From an uncultured Eubacterium sp. (GTDB lineage Bacteria > Bacillota > Clostridia > Peptostreptococcales > Anaerovoracaceae), in assembly GCA_937966095.1 (NCBI GenBank), contig CALCKF010000102.1, forward strand, positions 1-64,000: 64,000 bases of DNA, in the 5' to 3' direction. Below the pieces are notes generated by a model. It saw only the letters and a program-made list of their open reading frames with translations, ran no database searches and was not told the origin of the DNA. The first letter of the stretch is position 1. Every line of letters starts with the position of its first letter. Shown here in pieces: positions 8,665 to 18,006 of this stretch. Both the position numbers and the translations under genes were made by a program.

Positions 8665-10059
8665 ATGGAAAAGATATCTGTTGAAACCATAGTCAGAGCA
8701 GTAAACGGGACTCTGATAAAAGAATGCGATGAAAAATATATATCCGGTGTCAAGCATGATTCCAGGGAATGCGGGGAAAAAGACATGTTCGTTGCCGTTG
8801 CGGGAGAAAACCGGGATGGTCATGATTACATATCTCAGGTCATTGAACGTGGATGCAGGACAGTTCTCGTGTCTCATCTGGGAGAATGGTATGACAGAAC
8901 CGCTGGAACGGATATGAATGTCATAATGGTGGATGATACAGTTTATGCGATGGGAGAACTTGCTAAACACTATCTTGAAACTCTCGATGTAATCAAGGTC
9001 GCAGTTACAGGAAGCGTAGGGAAGACATCTACCAGAGATATGATATATTATGTGCTGAGCGAAAAATATAACTGCGGAAGGAATATGAAAAATTTCAATA
9101 ACGCGGTAGGTCTTCCGCTTTCCGTATTTCAGTTCGACAGAAATATGGATGTGGTGGTGCTGGAAATGGGAATGGACGGATTCGGAGAGATCGACAGGCT
9201 GGCCGAAATAGTCAAGCCCAATATAGCAGTAATAACCAATATAGGTGTGTCTCACATCGAGAATCTCGGCAGCCGTGAGGGAATATTCAAGGCGAAGATG
9301 GAAATAACAGATCATATAACAGGATACGGCGATAAACAGGGAGTACTTGTTTTTCGATGGGACGATGAATTTCTTACCCGTGAAAAAACATATGGAAAAT
9401 ACCGGCAGGTTATTGTTGGAGATAATGGCAAAAGCGATTATATAATATCAGACATTGACGATTTCGGTGTTAAGGGCATACAATTCACTTTGGAACATTT
9501 GAATGAAGCCAGACGGATAAGTATAGGAATACCGGGAAAGCATAATGCTGTGAATGGCACTCTGGCAATAGCTGTAGGAGATCTGCTGGGAGTTTCAGCA
9601 GACGAAGAACAGGCCGGTCTTGCCAAGGTGCAGCTCACAGGAAGAAGACTGAAATATATCAAAGGCAGCAGATTTGATGTTATAGACGACACATATAATG
9701 CAAGTCCGGATTCAATGAAAAGTGCATTGAAAGTTCTTGAAAGAAGCAGCTGTAAAGGAAAGAAAACCGCGATACTGGGTGACATGTATGAACTTGGTGA
9801 TCAGAGCGAAAGACAGCATTACGGCGTCGGAGTATTCGCAAGAAGCCTGTCTGTGGACAGGATCGTTGCCGTAGGGGAAAAAGCCTTACATATCGCAGAG
9901 GGGGCGGAAGGCGGCAAAGCCCACGTGATGTGCTTTTCAGACAAAAAAGAGCTGATCGATAATATTGATCAGCTGACGGGACCGGGAGACATAATCCTGG
10001 TAAAGGGATCAAGAGGTATGCAAATGGAAGAAATAGTGGAAAGCCTTTTGGATATTTAG
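8665..10059 (+). CDS. murF: UDP-N-acetylmuramoyl-tripeptide--D-alanyl-D-alanine ligase MurF
   Basis: The protein of about 464 residues adds D-Ala-D-Ala to the UDP-MurNAc-tripeptide in the cytosol. The Mur ligase ATP loop is VTGSVGKTSTRD (about residues 112-123). The central ligase signature with NNAVGLPLSVF follows, and a C-terminal domain with DDTYNASPDSMKSAL is typical of MurF. A GTG at 8656, directly after the upstream stop, could be an alternative start and would add three residues. I prefer the ATG because MEKISVETIVRAV matches usual MurF starts. Neither start has a strong ribosome binding site. Confidence 0.95.
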   Translation: MEKISVETIVRAVNGTLIKECDEKYISGVKHDSRECGEKDMFVAVAGENRDGHDYISQVIERGCRTVLVSHLGEWYDRTAGTDMNVIMVDDTVYAMGELAKHYLETLDVIKVAVTGSVGKTSTRDMIYYVLSEKYNCGRNMKNFNNAVGLPLSVFQFDRNMDVVVLEMGMDGFGEIDRLAEIVKPNIAVITNIGVSHIENLGSREGIFKAKMEITDHITGYGDKQGVLVFRWDDEFLTREKTYGKYRQVIVGDNGKSDYIISDIDDFGVKGIQFTLEHLNEARRISIGIPGKHNAVNGTLAIAVGDLLGVSADEEQAGLAKVQLTGRRLKYIKGSRFDVIDDTYNASPDSMKSALKVLERSSCKGKKTAILGDMYELGDQSERQHYGVGVFARSLSVDRIVAVGEKALHIAEGAEGGKAHVMCFSDKKELIDNIDQLTGPGDIILVKGSRGMQMEEIVESLLDI

Positions 10060-10067
10060 GAGAAGAT

Positions 10068-11036
10068 ATGAGTTACATCAATGTAGGAATCATCTTAATA
10101 ACAGCATTTATAATATCTGTTGTTCTGACAAAGATTGAAATACCTGTTTTGAGAGCCAAGGCAGGACAGAATATAAGAGAGGTCGGGCCTGAGTCACATC
10201 TGTCAAAAGCCGGAACTCCGAGTATGGGAGGCATAGCGATAATTATAGCAGCATCTGCATCTACTGCAGCTGCATATATCATGTGGGGCGGCAGCATATC
10301 CGATATGCTGATCATACTCCTTGTGTTCGTAGGATTCGGACTTATAGGATTTTTCGATGATTATCTGAAAGTAATAAAGAAAAACAATCTCGGGCTGCGG
10401 GCGTATCAGAAACTGGGCTTCCAGATAGTTATATCGGTGGTTTTAGCAGTTTTTCTGGCTAACTATTCAGAAGGCAGCAGCTATGTTTATATACCGGTGA
10501 AAGATATATATGTAGACTTTGGAATATGGTATATACCTTTTATAGTATTCGTAGTGCTTGCTATGACAAATGCTGTGAATCTGACAGATGGGCTTGATGG
10601 TCTTGCTTCTGGAGTCACCGCTCTTGTAGCACTGTTTTTTGCAGTTGCAGGTATGACATACGGATGGATCACAGGAGCATATTTCTGCAGTGCATTATGC
10701 GGCGGATGCCTGGGATTCCTTGTTTTTAATAAAAACCCGGCAAAGATATTCATGGGTGATACAGGATCTCTTGCGCTTGGCGGCGGGCTTGCAGCAGCGG
10801 CTATAGTAATGAAGATGGAACTCTTTCTGCCGATCGTAGGACTTGTATATGTAATAGAAGCTCTTTCGGTCATATTACAGGTAGGATATTTCAAGATGAC
10901 AAAGGGCAAAAGAATATTTAAAATGGCTCCGATTCATCATCATTTTGAAAAATGCGGATTCCGCGAAATACAGGTAGTGATAGCGTTTTGGATATTCACT
11001 GTCATATGTTGCGTGATTGGTCTGGGAATTATTTAA
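10068..11036 (+). CDS. mraY: Phospho-N-acetylmuramoyl-pentapeptide transferase MraY
   Basis: The 322-residue protein has about ten membrane segments and catalyses the first membrane step of peptidoglycan synthesis: it makes lipid I from UDP-MurNAc-pentapeptide and undecaprenyl phosphate. Diagnostic motifs are FGLIGFFDDYLKV (Mg-binding DD, near residue 98), NAVNLTDGLDGLA (near residue 168), FMGDTGSLALGG and the cytoplasmic histidine loop MAPIHHHFE near the C-terminus. It begins 8 bases after murF with AGGAGA in the gap. Confidence 0.98.
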   Translation: MSYINVGIILITAFIISVVLTKIEIPVLRAKAGQNIREVGPESHLSKAGTPSMGGIAIIIAASASTAAAYIMWGGSISDMLIILLVFVGFGLIGFFDDYLKVIKKNNLGLRAYQKLGFQIVISVVLAVFLANYSEGSSYVYIPVKDIYVDFGIWYIPFIVFVVLAMTNAVNLTDGLDGLASGVTALVALFFAVAGMTYGWITGAYFCSALCGGCLGFLVFNKNPAKIFMGDTGSLALGGGLAAAAIVMKMELFLPIVGLVYVIEALSVILQVGYFKMTKGKRIFKMAPIHHHFEKCGFREIQVVIAFWIFTVICCVIGLGII

Positions 11037-11063
11037 GTATTATTCAGAACAGGAGAGGATATA

Positions 11064-12443
11064 ATGTCAAAGAAGCATACATCAGAGATAAAGGATAAAA
11101 ATGTCCTGGTAGTGGGGATGGGCAATTCCGGAAAAGCGGCAGTTCAGGCAATGGTAAAACTGGGAGCGAATGTTTCTGTCCAGGACAATAAGGATGAAGA
11201 CAGTATAGAACCTCAGCTTCTCACATTTCTTAAAGAAAAGGATGTGACGTGCTATCTGGGAAAAGAGCCGGAAGATATGGGTGTGTTCGATATGATCGTA
11301 CTCAGCCCGGGAGTATCTCCTGAACTGGGATTTATAAAGGACGCCAGAGATTCAGGTGTGGAAATAATTGGCGAAATAGAAATAGCATACAGAGTGGGAA
11401 ACGGTAATTATGTTGCCATAACCGGAACTAACGGGAAGACAACTACGACAACTCTCGTGGGGGAGATATACAAAGCTTCAGGAAGAAAAACATATGTTGT
11501 GGGTAACATAGGGGTCGCAGTGATATCAAAAGCGCTTTCTGCAGAGGAAGACAGCTGGCTGATAACGGAAACCAGCAGCTTTCAGCTGGAAACCATAAAA
11601 GATTTCAGGCCTGAGATATCAGCTATACTTAATCTGACACCAGATCATATGGACAGACATAAAACTATGGAAAATTACGGCAATGCAAAGGCGGCAGTAT
11701 TTAAAAACCAGACGCCGGATCAGTTTTGTATAGTAAACTATGATGATGAGCAATGTTACCGGCTGACCAGAGACTGCAAGGCAAAAGTAGTGCCGTTCAG
11801 TCGTAAGAGAACACTTGATTTCGGCGTCTATGTAGATGGAGATACCATAATAATCAAGGATGAAAACGGTGATATCACAGAAATATGCAGGCCGGATGAA
11901 CTTAAGATACCGGGAGATCATAATCTGGAAAATGCACTGGCAGCTGTTGGTATAGCGTATTTCGGCGGTATAGACGCGTATACGATAGCAAAGGTCCTCA
12001 GGAGTTTCAGAGGGGTGGAGCACAGACTTGAGCTGTGTAATGAGATAGATGACATAAAATTTGTAAACGACTCAAAGGGAACAAACCCGGATGCGGCGAT
12101 CAAAGCCATAGAAGCTATGAAAAAGAATATAATACTCATAGCGGGCGGTTATGATAAGGACGCTTCTTTTGACGAATTTGTAGCCGCTTTTGACGGTAGA
12201 GTCAAAGCACTTCTCCTCATGGGAAAGACAGCGACAAAAATAAAGGAAGCTGCTGAGAAAGCCGGGTTTACCAATTCTATAATATTAAAAGATATGGAGA
12301 CTTGTGTCAGGGAGGCATACAGGATAGCACAGCCGGGAGATGTGGTGCTCCTTTCACCTGCATGTGCCAGCTGGGATATGTACACAAGTTTTGAGCAGAG
12401 GGGAAAACATTTCAAATCCTGTGTGCAAGCTTTGGAAAGGTGA
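11064..12443 (+). CDS. murD: UDP-N-acetylmuramoylalanine--D-glutamate ligase MurD
   Basis: The 459-residue cytosolic Mur ligase adds D-Glu to UDP-MurNAc-L-Ala. The N-terminal Rossmann-like domain begins NVLVVGMGNSGKAA, the ATP loop is ITGTNGKTTTTTL (about residues 118-130), and NLTPDHMDRH and FVNDSKGTNPDAA mark the central and C-terminal domains. AGGAGAGG lies before the ATG. It ends with TGA, one of several host genes that show TGA acts as an ordinary stop here. Confidence 0.97.
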   Translation: MSKKHTSEIKDKNVLVVGMGNSGKAAVQAMVKLGANVSVQDNKDEDSIEPQLLTFLKEKDVTCYLGKEPEDMGVFDMIVLSPGVSPELGFIKDARDSGVEIIGEIEIAYRVGNGNYVAITGTNGKTTTTTLVGEIYKASGRKTYVVGNIGVAVISKALSAEEDSWLITETSSFQLETIKDFRPEISAILNLTPDHMDRHKTMENYGNAKAAVFKNQTPDQFCIVNYDDEQCYRLTRDCKAKVVPFSRKRTLDFGVYVDGDTIIIKDENGDITEICRPDELKIPGDHNLENALAAVGIAYFGGIDAYTIAKVLRSFRGVEHRLELCNEIDDIKFVNDSKGTNPDAAIKAIEAMKKNIILIAGGYDKDASFDEFVAAFDGRVKALLLMGKTATKIKEAAEKAGFTNSIILKDMETCVREAYRIAQPGDVVLLSPACASWDMYTSFEQRGKHFKSCVQALER

Positions 12444-12452
12444 CGATAATAA

Positions 12453-13607
12453 TTGGAAAATGCAGAAAAAAAGATTAGGATGAAAAAGCAGAAGACTGTA
12501 TTGAAATCAGGGGACTTCTGGCTTATGCTGTTTACTCTTATGCTGGCTCTTTTCGGCCTTATAATGGTTTTCAGTGCCAGTTACTATTTTTCAATAAGCC
12601 GTGACGGAAATGCATACAGCTATCTTCTCAGGCAAGGTGTGTGGCTCCTTATAGGGCTTGGGGCAATGATTGCAGGAGCTGTATTTGACTACAGAAAATA
12701 TAAAAAGCTGGCGATACCTGCTTTTATCGTAAGCGTGTTGCTCCTCATCCTGGTATTGACGCCTCTGGGTCAGACTACAAACGGAGCGACCAGGTGGATA
12801 GTAGTAGGGCCGGTAACCATAATGCCGGGAGAAATAGCCAAGCTTTCAGCTATATTGCTGGTTGCATGGTTCCTCAGTGAAGACATGGAAAGGATAAAAT
12901 CCGTAACGAGAGGTATACTTCCTCTTGTATTCGTTCTGGTGGTTTATGGAGGCCTTATAGTAATGCAGCCTAATCTTTCCACGGCGATTACCGTGTGCGG
13001 GATAATAGTGGCAATGATGCTGGTTGCAGGGCTTAAATGGAGATACATCGCCACTGCCGGAGGAATGGGAGCTGCAGGAGTACTCTTCATACTGCTGTTC
13101 ATGAAGGATTCATACTGGTATGATCGTCTGACCAGCTTTACAGATCCTTTTGCAGACCCTCTCAACGACGGATATCAGGCGGTGCAGTCCCTGCTCGCAT
13201 TGGGATCCGGCGGACTTTTCGGTGTGGGACTGGGTAAGAGTGTGCAAAAAAATCTTTATCTGCCGGAACCTCAGAATGACTTTATCCTGGCTATCATAGG
13301 AGAAGAACTGGGATTTGTCGGGATACTGGTATTGATGATACTGTATTGTCTGTTTTTGTGGAGAGGGATACATGTGGCGGTAAATGCCCCGGATCAGTTC
13401 GGGATGCTTCTTGCGTCCGGGATAGTAATAATGGTTGCCATACAGGTGATACTGAATATTGCCGTAGTAACGTCATCGATGCCTCCTACAGGTATAAACC
13501 TGCCATTTATCAGCTATGGCGGAAATGCATTGCTGATGTTCATGTTTTCTGCAGGTGTATTGCTGAATATATCGCGCCACGGGCCGAAAAATACAGGAGT
13601 GAATTAA
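12453..13607 (+). CDS. ftsW: Peptidoglycan polymerase FtsW (SEDS family)
   Basis: The 384-residue protein has about ten membrane segments of the SEDS family, the glycosyltransferases that polymerise lipid II with a partner class B penicillin-binding protein. Family blocks are visible: LFGLIMVFSASY, GATRWIVVGPVTIMPGEIAKL, the catalytic-region PNLSTAITV and the C-terminal PPTGINLPFISYGG. The start is TTG at 12453, with AAGGTGA about ten bases upstream; the next in-frame ATG (12480) has no spaced site. Its natural partner here is the transpeptidase at 6407-8655, which is broken as written. Confidence 0.95.
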   Translation: MENAEKKIRMKKQKTVLKSGDFWLMLFTLMLALFGLIMVFSASYYFSISRDGNAYSYLLRQGVWLLIGLGAMIAGAVFDYRKYKKLAIPAFIVSVLLLILVLTPLGQTTNGATRWIVVGPVTIMPGEIAKLSAILLVAWFLSEDMERIKSVTRGILPLVFVLVVYGGLIVMQPNLSTAITVCGIIVAMMLVAGLKWRYIATAGGMGAAGVLFILLFMKDSYWYDRLTSFTDPFADPLNDGYQAVQSLLALGSGGLFGVGLGKSVQKNLYLPEPQNDFILAIIGEELGFVGILVLMILYCLFLWRGIHVAVNAPDQFGMLLASGIVIMVAIQVILNIAVVTSSMPPTGINLPFISYGGNALLMFMFSAGVLLNISRHGPKNTGVN

Positions 13608-14714
13608 ATGAAAGTTATAATGACTGGCGGCGGGACCGGAGGACACATATATCCGGCGGTAGCTATTGCCGATGAAATAAGAAAAAGAAAGCCGGATACA
13701 GAGATATTGTTCGTGGGGGCTGAGATAGGAATGGAAAAAACTCTGGTCCCGGAGAGCGGTTATGATATAAAGCTTATATGTGCCGATGGTTTCAACAGGA
13801 AAAATCTTCTTAAAAACATAAAAGTCATAAGGACGCTGCGAAGGGGCAGCCGGCAGTCTTTCGAGATACTGAAGGAGTTCAGGCCTGATATAGTTATAGG
13901 CACGGGAGGGTATGCAAGTGCTCCTATCATGAAGGCGGCTCAGCGTATGAAGATACCTACTTATATCCATGAACAGAATGCGGTCCCGGGAATGGCTAAC
14001 AAGATGCTGGAGTCAAAAGTGAAAAAGCTGTTTCTTGGATTCGATGAAGCGGCTAAATACTTCAGACATCCTGAAAAGCATATATTTTCGGGGAATCCCG
14101 TAAGGAAAGAATTCCTGGAGACTGATCCCGCCAGATCGAGAGCAGAGCTGGGATTTGGAGATTCTGATTTTGTGCTTCTGGCCTTCGGGGGCAGCCAGGG
14201 AGCCGGCCGTATAAACAGAGCTATGATAAAGGTTATAGAGACCTTCAACGGGGTCAAAGATTTCAAGATATGTCTCGCAACAGGAGGATATTATTATGAT
14301 GCCATACTGAACGATTTCGGTGAAAAAGGAATAAAGCTTCAAAATAATATCATCATAATGGAATATATAAGCGATATGGCAAAATATCTGTCTGCATGTG
14401 ATATGGTGATAAGCAGGAGCGGTGCACTGAGCGTGGCAGAGGTGACAGTATGCGGGAAGCCGGCAATTTTTATACCATCGCCGCTGGTAACAGGTAATCA
14501 TCAGTTCTATAATGCAAAGGCTGTTGCGGATAAGGGCGGGGCTATGATAGTGGAAGAAAAGGATCTTGACAATGACCGCCTGGTATCTTCTATACTGAAG
14601 CTCAAGAACAACCCCGAGGTGCTGAGAGCAATGTCCGAAAACAGCAGAGAATGCGCGCCTGTAGACGCAGTGAAAATAATATGTGACAATATATTGGATG
14701 AATCAGAACAGTAA
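13608..14714 (+). CDS. murG: UDP-GlcNAc:lipid I N-acetylglucosaminyltransferase MurG
   Basis: The 368-residue GT-B fold enzyme makes lipid II at the inner membrane face. The N-terminal glycine loop TGGGTGGHIYPAVAIADE (residues 5-22), IHEQNAVPGMANK and the donor-site block SRSGALSVAEV are diagnostic. The ATG follows the ftsW stop directly. A large terminator-like hairpin begins 8 bases after its stop and runs into the murA start, so murG may be the last gene of one transcript. Confidence 0.97.
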   Translation: MKVIMTGGGTGGHIYPAVAIADEIRKRKPDTEILFVGAEIGMEKTLVPESGYDIKLICADGFNRKNLLKNIKVIRTLRRGSRQSFEILKEFRPDIVIGTGGYASAPIMKAAQRMKIPTYIHEQNAVPGMANKMLESKVKKLFLGFDEAAKYFRHPEKHIFSGNPVRKEFLETDPARSRAELGFGDSDFVLLAFGGSQGAGRINRAMIKVIETFNGVKDFKICLATGGYYYDAILNDFGEKGIKLQNNIIIMEYISDMAKYLSACDMVISRSGALSVAEVTVCGKPAIFIPSPLVTGNHQFYNAKAVADKGGAMIVEEKDLDNDRLVSSILKLKNNPEVLRAMSENSRECAPVDAVKIICDNILDESEQ

Positions 14715-14722
14715 CGATATGA

Positions 14723-14766
14723 ACGCCTTCGACATATCATAAGATATGGTTCGGAGGTGTTTTTTT
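14723..14766 (+). promoter_or_regulatory. Terminator/attenuator hairpin that contains the murA ribosome binding site
   Basis: Bases 14723-14738 pair with 14743-14760 (16 pairs including two G-U pairs and a 2-base bulge at 14749-14750) around the loop ATAA. A T-tract at 14760-14766 follows. The 3' arm contains GGAGGTG (14753-14759), the only good ribosome binding site for murA. The T-tract overlaps the TTG start codon at 14765. The hairpin can thus both end transcription and hide the start site. Confidence 0.7.
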
Positions 14767-16021
14767 GCATAGATATAATATTAAAGGCGGGCGCAGGCTT
14801 TGTGGAGAAGTGGAGATCTCCGGCGCTAAAAATGCTGTATTGCCGATCCTTGCAGCCTGTGTGGCCACCGAAGGGGAGAGTACATTTGAATTGTGCCCTG
14901 AAATTTCCGATGTTGACAGCATGATAAAGATATTGAGATCTCTGGGATGCCGGATATCAAGAGACGGTGAGCGGCTGTCGGTAGATGCCTCGTTTGTTTC
15001 AGAATGCGGTATACCGGATAGTATGATGAGAGAGATGAGGTCAAGTGTGTTTTTAGCAGGATCTTTACTTGCACGATGCGGCGAAGCTGTGATAAGTGCA
15101 CCGGGAGGATGCAATATAGGTAAAAGACCGATCGATCTGCATATAAGAGGCCTTAAGCAGATGGGTGCTGAAATAGAAAGAAGAGATAAGAAGATAATGA
15201 TAAAAGGGCATAAACTTAAAGCGGCCGATATAAAGCTGGATTATCCCAGTGTAGGGGCGACTGAGAATCTTATGCTGGCCGCGACGGCAGCAGAAGGAGT
15301 GACCAGGATAGAAAACTGTGCCAGGGAGCCGGAGATAGAGGATCTTCAAAGATACATAAACAGCTGCGGAGGAAATGTAGAGGGTGCCGGAACCTGCGTT
15401 ATACAGATAGAGGGCGGTAAAAAGCTGTATGGGTGTGATCACAGTATAATGCCGGACAGGATCGAAGCAGCCACTTATCTTCTGATGTCTCTTGGCACTG
15501 GCGGGGAGATATCCCTTAGGGGAGCGGAACGGCAGCATCTTGATATGCTGCTGTCCATATTGGAGCAGGGAGGATTTGGAATACGGATATATGAGGACAG
15601 GATATGGGCAAAAGCCTATGGAGGTGAAAAAATAAACAAGAAAATAGTTACTGCTCCGTATCCCGGGTTCCCTACCGACATGCAGCCTCAGATGACCGCA
15701 TTCCTGACAAAAACAGGCAAAGGATCACAGATAGAGGAGCACATATTTGAAAACAGGATGGGATATGCAAAGCAATTGAAAAAAATGGGAGCAGATATTG
15801 AAATATCTGAAAAAAAAGTTATAATAAAGGATAACAATATATTGTGTGGTGCGGAAGTTATCGCTGAAGATCTCAGGGGAGGGGCTTCTCTTGTTATTGC
15901 AGGCCTTATGGCTGAAGGCGAGACTATAGTGGACGGCACTAAATATATTAAAAGGGGATATGGCAGACTTGAAGAGAAAATAAGCCTTTTAGGCGGGGAT
16001 ATCATAGAAAATGAACAATGA
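14765..16021 (+). CDS. murA: UDP-N-acetylglucosamine 1-carboxyvinyltransferase MurA
   Basis: The 418-residue enzyme transfers enolpyruvate from PEP to UDP-GlcNAc, the first committed step of peptidoglycan synthesis and the target of fosfomycin. The start block (Y)NIKGGRRLCGEVEISGAKNA is typical. The active-site loop reads LLARCGEAVISAPGGCNIG near residues 100-118; the residue before the loop glycine is Cys (ARCGEA), as in fosfomycin-sensitive enzymes. YPGFPTDMQPQMTAFL is also present. The start codon is TTG, preceded by GGAGGTG inside a hairpin. Its last 11 bases overlap ftsQ. murA within the dcw cluster is seen in many Firmicutes. Confidence 0.95.
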   Translation: MHRYNIKGGRRLCGEVEISGAKNAVLPILAACVATEGESTFELCPEISDVDSMIKILRSLGCRISRDGERLSVDASFVSECGIPDSMMREMRSSVFLAGSLLARCGEAVISAPGGCNIGKRPIDLHIRGLKQMGAEIERRDKKIMIKGHKLKAADIKLDYPSVGATENLMLAATAAEGVTRIENCAREPEIEDLQRYINSCGGNVEGAGTCVIQIEGGKKLYGCDHSIMPDRIEAATYLLMSLGTGGEISLRGAERQHLDMLLSILEQGGFGIRIYEDRIWAKAYGGEKINKKIVTAPYPGFPTDMQPQMTAFLTKTGKGSQIEEHIFENRMGYAKQLKKMGADIEISEKKVIIKDNNILCGAEVIAEDLRGGASLVIAGLMAEGETIVDGTKYIKRGYGRLEEKISLLGGDIIENEQ

Positions 16022-16763
16022 AAACCGTACCGATAAAATGAAAAAAAAAAAGAAGAGGAGAAAGAAACGTTATCTTCTTAAGTTTATTCTGCTGGTAATA
16101 ATATGCGTCGGAATTTACTTCGCACTCCATATAGATTTCTTTTCTGTAGACGGGATTGCTGTCATAGGGAATAAGGAGATATCTGATGATGAGATAATAA
16201 AGCAGTCAGAGCTTGAGACCGGGACCAATATCTTCGATGTCCATCCCTGGCTGGTTGAAAGAAAGATAAAGAAGAATCTTTATGTGGAGTCGGTGGATGT
16301 CAGTCGAAAACTTCCCGATAAGATAGAGATACATGTCGTTGAACGCGGCGGCAAGGCACAGTTTGTCATGGGCAAAAAATATGTGATAACAGATAACAGC
16401 GGGATGGTCATCGAGGTCGCCGGAGAAATGAAGAAGATCCCGATTGTAGAAAACGTGACGGTAGAGGAAGCGGAGACAGGGGAAGATATAGCAGTTAAGG
16501 AAAAGGAAGTATTACGCAAAGCTCTTAAACTTATAAAAGCTACCGAGGACAACGATCTTTATTTCAAGAAAGTAAAGATAAACGGAAACTCCGTAGAGGC
16601 ATATATATATGACAGCCTCGTATGCAGAGGGGATTATGACAATGTGATGGATTCTATAGAATCAGGAGCAGTTAGAGCAGTGGTTTACGACTTGTACCAA
16701 AAAGGCGTGGAAAGCGGGATTATCAATGTAAGCAGTAATAATTATTGTTCCTTTACGCCATAG
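16011..16763 (+). CDS. ftsQ: Cell division protein FtsQ/DivIB
   Basis: The 250-residue bitopic protein has a very basic cytoplasmic head (KKKKKRRKKR) and one membrane segment, YLLKFILLVIICVGIYFAL (about residues 21-39). A POTRA domain starts at VDGIAVIGNKEISDDEI, and a beta domain with LPDKIEIHVVERG follows. This is the FtsQ/DivIB order. It overlaps murA by 11 bases. Together with the FtsL-like protein it would form the divisome subcomplex that controls FtsW and the transpeptidase. Confidence 0.9.
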   Translation: MNNENRTDKMKKKKKRRKKRYLLKFILLVIICVGIYFALHIDFFSVDGIAVIGNKEISDDEIIKQSELETGTNIFDVHPWLVERKIKKNLYVESVDVSRKLPDKIEIHVVERGGKAQFVMGKKYVITDNSGMVIEVAGEMKKIPIVENVTVEEAETGEDIAVKEKEVLRKALKLIKATEDNDLYFKKVKINGNSVEAYIYDSLVCRGDYDNVMDSIESGAVRAVVYDLYQKGVESGIINVSSNNYCSFTP

Positions 16764-16780
16764 GATTTATATGTTATAAT
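16752..16780 (+). promoter_or_regulatory. Extended -10 promoter before ftsZ
   Basis: TTTACG (16752-16757), a 17-base spacer and a perfect TATAAT (16775-16780), with TG one base before the -10 (TGtTATAAT). It would give ftsZ its own sigma-A promoter, independent of read-through from ftsQ. It lies across the ftsQ stop. Confidence 0.65.
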
Positions 16781-16831
16781 GATGTAGCTGATTGTAAATA
16801 AATTTAAAAGAATATTAGGAGGTACCTCTGA

Positions 16832-17944
16832 ATGTTACAATTTGAGATGAATGACTCTACGCTGCAGGAAATAAAAGTGATAGGTGTAGGCGGCGGCGGA
16901 TGTAACGCAGTTAATAGAATGATAGATGGAGGCATGAAAGGTGTTACTTTCATAGCTGTTAATACGGACAAGCAGGCCCTTGCGAAGAGCAAGGCCGAAA
17001 CAAAGATACAGATAGGCGAGAAGCTCACTAAAGGTCTTGGAGCGGGAGGAAACCCTGAAGTTGGTCAGAAGTCAGCAGAAGAGAATCTGGAGGATCTTGA
17101 AAAATTTATAGCAGGATCAGATATGGTTTTCGTTACATGCGGAATGGGAGGAGGCACAGGTACCGGGGCTGCTCCTATCATCGCAAAGATCGCCAAGGAT
17201 ATGGGTATACTGACCGTGGGAGTAGTAACAAAGCCTTTCAGATTCGAAGGAAAAAAGAGGAGTGAACATGCAGAGCTTGGGATCAAGTTCCTCAAAAAAT
17301 ATGTAGATTCACTGGTAGTCGTGCCGAATGACAAGCTTCTTGAAACTGTTCAGGAACAGACATCTCTGCTGGAGGCCTTCGAACTTGCGGATGAAGTACT
17401 CAAGAAAGGAGTACAGGGCATCTCGGATATAATCGTTGACGATGCACTTATAAACCTTGACTTTGCTGATGTTACCACTATCATGAAGGACAGAGGTATC
17501 GTACATATGGGCGTTGGTACAGGAAAGGGCGAAACCAAGCTTGAAGATGCAGTAAGAGGCGCTATCGACAGTCCGCTTCTTGAGACAAAGATATCGGGAG
17601 CAAGAGCAGTACTTATAAACATAACAGGCGGCAGAGATCTTACAATGTTCGATGTGGACAAGGTCGCCACACAGATAGATGAAGAAGCAGACAAGAATGC
17701 GATAATCATACTGGGAGCTTCGATAAAGGAAGATTTCCAGGACGAGATATCTGTAACGGTAATAGCTGCAGGATTCGAAAAGAGCAATAGTGACCTTATC
17801 GGCAGTTCCGTCATACCTGGGGTCAAGACATCAGATGACGGAGCAGGTCTGACGGAAACTCAGGAAGAAAAATCTGCGGCTGCTGAGGATGATGTTTACA
17901 AGGGAACGTCAAGGATAGACATCCCGTCTTTCTTACAGAGATAA
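16832..17944 (+). CDS. ftsZ: Cell division protein FtsZ
   Basis: The 370-residue tubulin-like GTPase forms the Z ring at mid-cell. The N-terminal [15 protein letters not shown], the tubulin signature [10 protein letters not shown] (about residue 110) and the T7 loop [11 protein letters not shown] are present. The C-terminal tail is short and ends [12 protein letters not shown], the conserved peptide that binds partners such as FtsA or SepF. AGGAGGT precedes the ATG. Neither ftsA nor sepF is next to it. Confidence 0.98.
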   Translation: MLQFEMNDSTLQEIKVIGVGGGGCNAVNRMIDGGMKGVTFIAVNTDKQALAKSKAETKIQIGEKLTKGLGAGGNPEVGQKSAEENLEDLEKFIAGSDMVFVTCGMGGGTGTGAAPIIAKIAKDMGILTVGVVTKPFRFEGKKRSEHAELGIKFLKKYVDSLVVVPNDKLLETVQEQTSLLEAFELADEVLKKGVQGISDIIVDDALINLDFADVTTIMKDRGIVHMGVGTGKGETKLEDAVRGAIDSPLLETKISGARAVLINITGGRDLTMFDVDKVATQIDEEADKNAIIILGASIKEDFQDEISVTVIAAGFEKSNSDLIGSSVIPGVKTSDDGAGLTETQEEKSAAAEDDVYKGTSRIDIPSFLQR

Positions 17945-17965
17945 AAGAAAGGAAAAGAATATTCC

Positions 17966-17989
17966 AATAGCCGGTTATAGCCGGCTATT
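17966..17989 (+). terminator. Hairpin after ftsZ
   Basis: AATAGCCGG and CCGGCTATT are perfect 9-base complements around TTATAG, 22 bases after the ftsZ stop. No long T-tract follows, so termination may be partial. Confidence 0.5.
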
Positions 17990-18006
17990 GTTCTGATTTA
18001 GGGATA

